A program made the position numbers and the translations under genes. Under the pieces are notes generated by a model. The model ran no database searches, was not told where the DNA came from, and saw nothing but the letters and a program-made list of their open reading frames with translations. DNA of 49,183 nucleotides from Sulfurospirillum sp. SCADC (lineage in GTDB: Bacteria > Campylobacterota > Campylobacteria > Campylobacterales > Sulfurospirillaceae): the NCBI RefSeq assembly GCF_000743525.1, contig NZ_JQGK01000011.1, positions 2,963-52,145 on the forward strand. Direction: 5' to 3'. This document shows positions 8,227 through 14,232 of the stretch, piece after piece (within the stretch, counting starts at the first letter, position 1; each line of letters starts with the position of its first letter).

Positions 8227-9158
8227 GCAATGAAGCCTTTAATGCACTCCACAAACGCCTCATCATCATTGGGGCATTTTGCGACGATATAGCGCTCAAA
8301 GCCAAGTTTGTGTGCGAGTTCAGCATACTCTTGGCTTAGTTCAAACTCCGTTTCAGAATTGTCGATCGTAAATGAGATGGGAACAATGAGCGCGTTTTTA
8401 TTTTCAAGCGTTGAGAGTTTTTCCTCCATCGAAGGCTCAAGCCATTTAACGGGACCAAGCTTCGACTGATAGGCTAAATGCACCGCTTTAAAGTGTACAT
8501 TTTCCTTCTCTAAAAGTTGCTCAACCAGCTTTACATGTAAACTGATTTCTCTCTCATACGGATCGCCATTGGCGATGATCTTTTGAGGCAGAGAGTGCGC
8601 GGAGAAGATCAGCTCCATTTGCGTTGAATCATTTTCGCCTAATGCTTCTTTGATCTTTTTCACCAGAAGGCGGTTGTAGCTTTCGCTTTCAAAAAAACGA
8701 TCAATGACGCGAATATTTGCTTTAAACTCTAAGGCTTTCGCTACTTTCATAAAATCTTCCACTGAAGACTTCGTGGTCGTGGTTGAGTAGTGCGGATAAA
8801 GCGGTAGCAAGATTACTTCTTCGATTTTTTGAGCTTTAAGTTCCTCAATCAACGCATCGCAAAACGGTGGCGTGTAGCGCATCGCAAAGTTTACATGTAA
8901 AGAAGGAAGTGCCTTTTGCAGCTTCGCAACCAGTTGCTTGGTGTAGCCGACCAAAGGTGATTTTCCTCCGAGTTTTGCGTAGTTGGCTTGGGCTTTTTTG
9001 GTACGTGTTGAGGTAATCATAAACGCGATAAAACGGCGTAAAAGAGCACTTTTGACGGTGATGATATTGGCATCATTGAACATATTGGATAAAAAAACTT
9101 GGACTTCATCCAGGTTATTAGGTCCTCCCATATTGAGCAGGACAAGCGCTTTTTTCAT
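8223..9158 (-). CDS. hemH: Ferrochelatase
   Basis: 311 aa, normal length. Recognisable blocks are the N-terminal LLNMGGPNNLDEV, the RYTPPF segment, and the SAHSLPQKI motif holding the catalytic His (about residue 188), followed by E in the second metal-site region near DNSETEFELSQEY. It inserts iron into protoporphyrin IX, the last step of haem synthesis. Two TTTACATGTAAA palindromes lie inside (8530 and 8890). It is a single gene convergent with ftsI. Confidence 0.93.
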   Translation of the reverse strand: MKKALVLLNMGGPNNLDEVQVFLSNMFNDANIITVKSALLRRFIAFMITSTRTKKAQANYAKLGGKSPLVGYTKQLVAKLQKALPSLHVNFAMRYTPPFCDALIEELKAQKIEEVILLPLYPHYSTTTTKSSVEDFMKVAKALEFKANIRVIDRFFESESYNRLLVKKIKEALGENDSTQMELIFSAHSLPQKIIANGDPYEREISLHVKLVEQLLEKENVHFKAVHLAYQSKLGPVKWLEPSMEEKLSTLENKNALIVPISFTIDNSETEFELSQEYAELAHKLGFERYIVAKCPNDDEAFVECIKGFIA

Positions 9159-9214
9159 AATGAACCTTTTCCATAAAATAGTTTTTATTCTACTTTAGTG
9201 TTGCTAAAGAGCGC

Positions 9215-9226
9215 TTTACATGTAAA
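9215..9226. repeat. Intergenic TTTACATGTAAA palindrome
   Basis: One of 18 exact copies of this palindrome in the window, here between two minus-strand genes: upstream of the hemH start and downstream of the end of the 213-aa unknown gene. It is flanked by a weak inverted repeat (GAGCGC / GCTAGAGC). Confidence 0.85.
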
Positions 9227-9240
9227 AAGTGCTAGAGCGA

Positions 9241-9882
9241 TTAAGCGTTGTATGAAGATTGAAAATTCTCCCAAAATTTTGCAATCGTCTCTTTGATCTC
9301 AGGCGATGTATACGCCCCTTGTGTTGGATGAAGCATTGCATCGATGCGCGCAGCGAGTAGATCGTAGGTAAACGGTGTTGCTATTGTACTGGTTGATGTC
9401 TCCTCTACAGATGAAAGTGCTGAGGTAGCGTTCGTGAGTGTCACGGCAGTCATCGCGTCAAAACGTTCACGCTCATCTAGGGAGTTGAGCGCACTGACGT
9501 AAGACGCTTTCATCGCATCACTCATAGTGGTAGAAATCATTGAACTTTTATTGGCAATGCCATCTTGCACCATTCCATCGCCATTAAAGTCATATTTTTC
9601 AGCATCGTGCATGAGCAAATTGTAAGCACCTTCATCGCTGAGCGAACTAACGTTGATCTCATTAGCCAGCCCCGTGTAGTGTTGCAAGGTTGAGAGTTCA
9701 TCTTCGCTGAGATGACTCAAAAATGCTTTAGCCGTAGAGAGCTTGACATCACTCTGGACGGCTTCGTGGTATATGGCTTCAAAATCTTCACTGTAAGACG
9801 ATTGCATCGCTGTTCTATCGCTGTTTGGTTGCAGTTGCTTCATTAAACTCACATTGGTTTGATACCGTGTAGACGTTTCCAT
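9241..9882 (-). CDS. Unknown protein, predicted RpoN-dependent
   Basis: 213 aa, not recognised. It has no signal peptide or membrane segment. It is Ser/Thr/Ala-rich and mostly helical, with a DFNGDGMVQDG stretch (about residues 97-107) like a partial EF-hand/dockerin calcium loop; the last ligand position is Ile, so calcium binding is doubtful. The start at 9882 follows a strong AGAGGGG. A near-ideal sigma-54 promoter lies 40-55 bases upstream, which puts it by context in the flagellar regulon. It could be a flagellar or secreted accessory protein; this is inference. Confidence 0.7.
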   Translation of the reverse strand: METSTRYQTNVSLMKQLQPNSDRTAMQSSYSEDFEAIYHEAVQSDVKLSTAKAFLSHLSEDELSTLQHYTGLANEINVSSLSDEGAYNLLMHDAEKYDFNGDGMVQDGIANKSSMISTTMSDAMKASYVSALNSLDERERFDAMTAVTLTNATSALSSVEETSTSTIATPFTYDLLAARIDAMLHPTQGAYTSPEIKETIAKFWENFQSSYNA

Positions 9883-9919
9883 AAGATTGCCCCTCTTAGA
9901 AAATTTACATGCTCAATGC

Positions 9920-9937
9920 AAGCAAAAATTGTGCCGA
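9920..9937 (-). promoter_or_regulatory. Sigma-54 promoter of the 213-aa unknown gene
   Basis: Read on the minus strand this is TCGGCACAATTTTTGCTT: GG (9934-9935) and GC (9922-9923) are separated by exactly ten bases, and the GGCAC..TTGC bases agree well with the RpoN consensus. Transcription would start near 9910, leaving about a 28-nt leader with a good RBS. Confidence 0.75.
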
Positions 9938-9987
9938 TTAAGCCATCCTATGGTATGTTTTTGTACTGAAATTTGAAAGGAATAGGG

Positions 9988-10674
9988 ATGCAAAATGTCA
10001 TGATTACAGGTGCATCAAAGGGCATTGGCAAAGCAATAGCACAGGCACTTTATACGCGGTATAACCTCATTGTTATTGATCAAGAAACTCCCACGCACAC
10101 CTTTTTCAACCACTTTTACCGTTGCGATCTCAGTCAAAGTGAGGCGATTACTGAAACGATAAGACAGATAAAAAATGACGTAACATCACTTTACGGGCTT
10201 ATCAATAACGTAGGCATGTTTATTCATAAACCGCTTCATGAGCAGACTTTACGCGATTGGGAAAAAGTGATTGCACTCAATCTTACCGTACCGTATCTTC
10301 TTTCGCACGCCTTTGCGCCTCTGTTGACGCACGGACATATCATCAACATCGCTTCAACGCGTGCGTCTATGTCCGAAGCAGGCACGGAGCCTTATTCGGC
10401 GTCCAAAGGTGGTCTCGTTGCATTAACGCATGCACTTTCTATCTCGTTGGCAGGAAAAGTCAGTGTCAATTCTATCAGCCCTGGGTGGATCAACACCGAT
10501 GAAACCTATGAGCCAACCAAAGAAGAGCACGCATGGCATCCGAGCGGCAGAGTTGGCAAAACCAGTGACATTGCTGAGTTTGTGCGCTTTTTGTTGGAGA
10601 GAGAAGACGGGTTTATCACAGGCAGTGACTTCGTGGTTGATGGAGGCGTTTCTAAAAAGATGGTCTATCCATGA
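9988..10674 (+). CDS. Short-chain dehydrogenase/reductase
   Basis: About 228 aa. It has the Rossmann motif TGASKGIG near the N-terminus, NNVG (the NNAG-type motif), a catalytic Ser (IASTRAS) and the YSASK Tyr-x-x-x-Lys pair, then PGWINT, so it should be an active NAD(P)-dependent oxidoreductase. The substrate is unknown. A TTG at 9973 is in frame, but GAAAGGAAT sits correctly before the ATG at 9988. The stop overlaps the next gene (ATGA). Confidence 0.88.
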   Translation: MQNVMITGASKGIGKAIAQALYTRYNLIVIDQETPTHTFFNHFYRCDLSQSEAITETIRQIKNDVTSLYGLINNVGMFIHKPLHEQTLRDWEKVIALNLTVPYLLSHAFAPLLTHGHIINIASTRASMSEAGTEPYSASKGGLVALTHALSISLAGKVSVNSISPGWINTDETYEPTKEEHAWHPSGRVGKTSDIAEFVRFLLEREDGFITGSDFVVDGGVSKKMVYP

Positions 10675-11153
10675 AACGATATGTCATTATTTTTTTGATT
10701 TCAACCCTGAGTTTAATGGCGAAGTGTTCCTCTAACACGAGCAGTTTCACCGCAAAAGAGGGCGAAGTCATTGATACAAAATCGAAATTAATCTGGAAGC
10801 GTTGTTCCCTTGGTGAAGAGTGGCAAAAAGGCAAAGGATGTGTCGGTGAAATAAAACTTATAAGGCGCAAAGAAGCAGAAGCATACGCACGCTCCTTGGG
10901 CAATGGATGGAGAGTTCCGAGCGTTGATGAGCTTTTGAGCTTGGTGGATGAACGCTGTAAAACGCCCGTTATCAATAGCGCACTGTTTGGAAAACTACAC
11001 GACACAGGCGAGGGTGCGAATTATCTAACTTCGTCCGTTTACCTTGAGGGGGACGACGTGATTCCAACACTTTTTTATACGATTGATTTTATGAATGGTG
11101 TTGTAGATGCCCATACGAAAAGTTATATGGGCGCTGTGCGGTTGGTGCGTTAA
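10671..11153 (+). CDS. Exported DUF1566 (Lcl C-terminal-like) protein
   Basis: 160 aa with an N-terminal signal sequence (hydrophobic to about residue 17). The body has the DUF1566 pattern: LIWKRCSLGEEW, then GNGWRVPSVDELLSLVD, and a closing GAVRLVR. DUF1566 proteins are secreted or surface proteins of unknown role, related to C-type-lectin-like folds. The Cys residues (about 47, 57 and 96) could form disulfides. It is translationally coupled to the upstream SDR through a 4-bp overlap. No good lipobox is visible. Confidence 0.75.
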   Translation: MKRYVIIFLISTLSLMAKCSSNTSSFTAKEGEVIDTKSKLIWKRCSLGEEWQKGKGCVGEIKLIRRKEAEAYARSLGNGWRVPSVDELLSLVDERCKTPVINSALFGKLHDTGEGANYLTSSVYLEGDDVIPTLFYTIDFMNGVVDAHTKSYMGAVRLVR

Positions 11154-11314
11154 AGTTTTTTAAGCGACACAGCATGGCATAAATGTTTTTCATCTTTAGA
11201 GACTCTGGCACATTTTTCGCAGATAAATTTTGGTTTTGAGACGATCTTGATGATCTTTGTGGCATACGTTTTGACGTCATCTTTTTTAAGAGAACAGAGT
11301 TGTTTGATTTTCAT
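11150..11314 (-). CDS. Small Cys-rich protein (54 aa), putative zinc-binding
   Basis: A short reading frame begins at the ATG at 11314, preceded on its strand by AAAGGAG with good spacing. The 54-aa product is Lys-rich and holds CEKCARVSKDEKHLCH, a CxxC...CH cluster able to bind a metal, plus one Cys near residue 7. No domain is recognised. Its stop codon overlaps that of the convergent DUF1566 gene. The RBS, the Cys pattern and the filling of an otherwise empty gap support a real gene. Confidence 0.72.
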   Translation of the reverse strand: MKIKQLCSLKKDDVKTYATKIIKIVSKPKFICEKCARVSKDEKHLCHAVSLKKL

Positions 11315-11324
11315 GCTCACTCCT

Positions 11325-11336
11325 TTTACATGTAAG
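11325..11336. repeat. TTTACATGTAAG palindrome upstream of the 54-aa gene
   Basis: A one-mismatch copy of the iterated 12-bp palindrome. It lies directly next to the ribosome binding site of the 54-aa Cys-rich gene. Confidence 0.8.
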
Positions 11337-11378
11337 AGTGTAGCATGAAATCAAACAGAGTGCGCTTTAAAAGAGCAG

Positions 11379-11714
11379 TTACACAGCACCCATGATTTTT
11401 TTGGAACTCTCACCTTTGTGGCTGAGTATCTCTTCAAAACTCATCGCTTTTGCCGCACAATCGGTCTTCAAAAGTCCTTCATACAGCACGTCGATTTTTT
11501 TCTTATTGTCGAGTTTTTTAAGCTCACTTTTATCAAGTCCTGAGAGATCAAGCAGTTCATTCCACACAGAACTTTCCGATAAAGAGTAGGCATGAATGGT
11601 GACACCTTCATAAGAAAATGTGCCGTTTTTATCCAAATCGGTCACATACAGCACGACCAAGGTTGCAGGGGTAAAAAACGCTTTATAACGCTCAAAAAAG
11701 GCTTCAAAATGCAA
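11379..11714 (-). pseudogene. Unknown protein, 5' end probably removed by an IS
   Basis: 111 codons from a TTG with no clear RBS. The frame stays open upstream to about 11850, running into the transposase remnant without any ATG or GTG. No family is recognised; the product is soluble and acidic, with a Lys-rich C-terminal half. The lack of a proper start, together with the IS fragment at its 5' edge, suggests that the original N-terminus was lost. An intact gene starting at the TTG cannot be excluded. Confidence 0.5.
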
Positions 11715-11726
11715 GATGCTCTCTAA

Positions 11727-11952
11727 TTCAGCGGCAAAAAAAGTGACTGTCTCATGAAACGTAAAATCAGAAAAGGTGTCGAAACTGCTTTTTCTATGAT
11801 AACTGCCAAATTTGGTAAAGTTATTAAGGCTACAGCCATTGATGGCTTCTTAACCAAGCTTAGACTCTTCATCACTGCTTACGCCATCAATTGTTTTTTG
11901 AAGCTTGGTGATGACAAAAAAGCTCTACTGTTTAACTAGCAGTTTGGGTTAA
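11727..11952 (+). mobile_element. Insertion-sequence remnant (IS982-like 3' end)
   Basis: This stretch holds only the C-terminal end of a DDE transposase plus the few bases after it, ending near GCAGTTTGGGTT, which looks like an IS terminal repeat. The other end is missing, so the element is dead. The left boundary is set roughly by the frame-closing stop at 11724 and the 5' edge of the neighbouring gene. It sits directly upstream of the ATPase/DUF4276 cassette. Confidence 0.6.
11754..11939 (+). pseudogene. Transposase C-terminal fragment (IS982-like)
   Basis: 61 codons. The pattern KIRKGVETAFSMITAKFG, then GFLTKLRLFITAYAIN, matches the last part of IS982-type DDE transposases: the third acidic residue in the R-K-x-V-E-T helix, followed by a hydrophobic tail. 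A complete transposase would be about 290 aa, so roughly four fifths is missing. The family call is from memory of the C-terminal pattern. Confidence 0.65.
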
Positions 11953-11964
11953 TTAAACTAATGG

Positions 11965-11970
11965 TATAAT
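11965..11970 (+). promoter_or_regulatory. -10 box upstream of the ATPase gene
   Basis: TATAAT lies 28 bases before the ATG of the ATPase gene. The only -35-like hexamer is TTGGGT (11944-11949), with a 15-bp spacer, inside the probable IS end, so the promoter could be a hybrid created by the insertion. This is tentative. Confidence 0.5.
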
Positions 11971-11998
11971 CTAGTCAAATTGAAGGGTGATTAAATTC

Positions 11999-13393
11999 AT
12001 GATTACAAAACTTGAAATAAGTGGTTTTAAAACATTTGAAAATTTTGAAATGGAATTTTCTCCGTTTACGATTATTGCCGGACCCAATGCATCAGGTAAA
12101 AGTAATCTTTTTGATGCGTTAGCACTTTTAACGCGTTTAGCAGAAACAGATTTAAAAACTGCATTTAGCGAACAACGAGGCGAAGCTATAGAACTATTTA
12201 CAAAATATGATGATGATTTTGCAGATGAAATTTCTTTTGCTATTGAAATGCTTGTAGATAAAAAAGTTCGTGATAATTGGGGCGGTGAATCAGAACTAAA
12301 ATATACACGTTTAAGGTATGAATTAAAAATAAAAAGAACTATCAATGAACGTGGAATTCTTGATCTTGCCGTTGCCTATGAAGTATTAGTAAATTTAAAA
12401 CACAATGAAGATGTATGGCTTAGAAATCATTTAAAACCTGAAGTAAGAGAGATATGGAGACCAAAAGTTTCAACAGGTAAAAGAGGGAAACCTTATATTC
12501 TTACAGAAGATAGAGAAGGTACTGTAACTATATATTTAGCCCAAGATGGAAAATCAGGGAATAAAAAAGCAACACCTGCTAATGCTGTTTTACAAACAGT
12601 TTTAAGCAGTATAAATTCAGTGGATTTTCCTCATGTTTTTGCCGCAAAAGAGGAGATGCGAAAATGGCGTTTTTTACAACTGAGTCCAGATGCCCTGCGT
12701 AAGCCAAGTCCCTATATGGCGAAAGATACTATTTCGCATCATGGAGAGAATTTAGCGGCTGTTTTGTATCGCATCAAAAATGCAGATATTTCCGCCATTA
12801 AAGATATAGCGAGACGATTAAATAATCTTTTGCCGACAATAGTTGATGTAGATGTATATGATGACAGCGCAAATAAGCAGTTTATTGTAAAAGTGAAAAA
12901 TGATGATGGAAGAGAGTTCTCTTCACGAGTTTTATCTGAGGGAACTTTACGACTTTTGGCATTATGTGTGTTTCTTTATGATGAGACATTTGGAGGATTA
13001 CTCTGTTTTGAAGAACCGGAAAATGGGATACATCCATTTCGTTTAAAAGCCATGGTTGAGTTACTTAATGATTTAAGCATAGATTTTAATGATGTTGATA
13101 TGCCACTTCGTCAAGTTTTGGTTAATACACATTCTCCTGTTTTAGTCGGAGAAGTTTTTCAATTAAAAGAGAAGAAAAATATTTCAGTATGGTTTTCAAG
13201 GTTGATAACGAAGATTACAAAAAAATCTGGTGTCATGAAAAAACTTCATGTTACCAAGATTTTTTCAGTTGATCCAAGTTCACAAGGAACTTTATTCCAA
13301 AATAATGTTGCAGATAATAATGTTACAGAGAAAATTACGCAAGCGGATTTGAAAAACTACCTTCAAACAGCTTATTTCCCTGAAATGATGTAG
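11999..13393 (+). CDS. ABC-like AAA ATPase of a putative defence cassette
   Basis: 464 aa from the ATG at 11999; the in-frame GTG at 11987 leaves no room for the GAAGGG RBS. The N-terminus is like RecF/SMC/OLD ATPases (ITKLEISGFKTFENF), with Walker A GPNASGKS at 28-35. Further on are a signature-like LSEGTLRLLAL (about 312-322), Walker B LCFEEPE (335-341) and a switch NTHSPVL (about 375-381). This is the AAA_21/COG1106 class found in OLD, RloA, AbiLi and AriA. It is AT-rich, lies beside an IS remnant, and the downstream TOPRIM-like gene follows after 10 bases. Antiviral function is inferred from the pairing. Confidence 0.85.
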   Translation: MITKLEISGFKTFENFEMEFSPFTIIAGPNASGKSNLFDALALLTRLAETDLKTAFSEQRGEAIELFTKYDDDFADEISFAIEMLVDKKVRDNWGGESELKYTRLRYELKIKRTINERGILDLAVAYEVLVNLKHNEDVWLRNHLKPEVREIWRPKVSTGKRGKPYILTEDREGTVTIYLAQDGKSGNKKATPANAVLQTVLSSINSVDFPHVFAAKEEMRKWRFLQLSPDALRKPSPYMAKDTISHHGENLAAVLYRIKNADISAIKDIARRLNNLLPTIVDVDVYDDSANKQFIVKVKNDDGREFSSRVLSEGTLRLLALCVFLYDETFGGLLCFEEPENGIHPFRLKAMVELLNDLSIDFNDVDMPLRQVLVNTHSPVLVGEVFQLKEKKNISVWFSRLITKITKKSGVMKKLHVTKIFSVDPSSQGTLFQNNVADNNVTEKITQADLKNYLQTAYFPEMM

Positions 13394-13403
13394 GTCTTAT
13401 TGA

Positions 13404-14054
13404 ATGAGTCAAATTATAACTATTGGGTACATCGTAGAGGGTTCAACAGATGTTCGATTTTTAGAAAATATTATTCGTAGGACATTTGAAGATGTTGCTC
13501 TATCATGTGAGCGAGAGATAGAAATTTATTCAGTAACATGGATAAAAGCAAGTAGAGGGAAGCCATTTGTTGAACAAATTCAAGAGGCGATAAAAGATGC
13601 AGATAGTTTAGGAATAAAATTTTTTTGTGTTCATTGTGATGCAGATGATAACAATGATGAACATGTTCAGCAATATAAAATTATTCCTGCTTTTGAAGCA
13701 TGTGAAAGTTTTAGTGTAGAAAAAAATATAGAACTTGTATCATTAGTCCCAGTATATATGACTGAAGCATGGATGCTAGCAGATAAATCAGTTTTTAAAG
13801 ATGAAATTAGCACTCGATTGAGTGATCGTGAATTGGGAATTGATAAACCTGCAGAAACATACAAGAACCCAAAAGAAATAATAAAAGAAGCAATTAGAAT
13901 TGCACAGTCAGGCTTGTCTCGGAGACGTCAGAAGCTTAATATCTCTGATTTATACTCTCCTTTGGGACAAAAAATTTCTTTACACTCTTTAAAGCAATTA
14001 TCTTCATATCAAAAATTTTTTGAATCAATAAGTAATTTGTTGAACAATGATTAA
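13404..14054 (+). CDS. DUF4276-type TOPRIM-like protein, putative effector
   Basis: 216 aa. The N-terminal strand ends in YIVEGSTDVRFL, with Glu12 as the TOPRIM glutamate, and a DxD (CDADD, 79-82) follows the next hydrophobic strand. TEAWMLAD (120-127) is typical of DUF4276 proteins. TOPRIM-fold partners of OLD-like ATPases are nucleases, so this may be the effector of the upstream ATPase. It is separate from the ATPase rather than fused, as in PARIS-like or class 2 OLD arrangements, though AriB of PARIS is DUF4435. The gene is strongly AT-rich. Confidence 0.75.
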   Translation: MSQIITIGYIVEGSTDVRFLENIIRRTFEDVALSCEREIEIYSVTWIKASRGKPFVEQIQEAIKDADSLGIKFFCVHCDADDNNDEHVQQYKIIPAFEACESFSVEKNIELVSLVPVYMTEAWMLADKSVFKDEISTRLSDRELGIDKPAETYKNPKEIIKEAIRIAQSGLSRRRQKLNISDLYSPLGQKISLHSLKQLSSYQKFFESISNLLNND

Positions 14055-14164
14055 AGGAGAGGTATAGTAAAAGTGCTTTTAATTTTTGATATTTTTTATC
14101 ATGTTACTCAATAAAACCACGCTAAAAGCTTACTTCAAACCATCTTAATTTTTATCTTTCACTC

Positions 14165-14176
14165 TTTACATGTAAA
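14165..14176. repeat. Intergenic TTTACATGTAAA palindrome
   Basis: An exact copy of the iterated palindrome, located just before the promoter region of the GH17-like gene and after the AT-rich cassette. Confidence 0.85.
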
Positions 14177-14195
14177 CCCTTAAACCCATTTCTAG

Positions 14196-14201
14196 TATAA
14201 T
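14196..14201 (+). promoter_or_regulatory. -10 box of the GH17-like gene
   Basis: TATAAT lies 31 bases before the chosen ATG at 14233, giving a leader of about 25 nt. The -35 region is not obvious. Confidence 0.5.
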
Positions 14202-14232
14202 CGCGCAACTATTATAGATGGAGCTTGACTGT

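Noticed and set aside
9904-9912. TTTACATGC near the start of the 213-aa gene as another palindrome copy
   Set aside because: Only a half site; the second half is missing.
11853-11909. Inverted repeat ACCAAGCTT / AAGCTTGGT in the IS remnant
   Set aside because: Both arms are inside transposase codons (TKL and KLG) with a 39-bp gap; probably chance and not an IS end.
11724-14054. Absence of the TTACATGTAA core in the cassette as proof of foreign origin
   Set aside because: Native stretches such as 3670-8529 also lack it, so the absence is not significant by itself.
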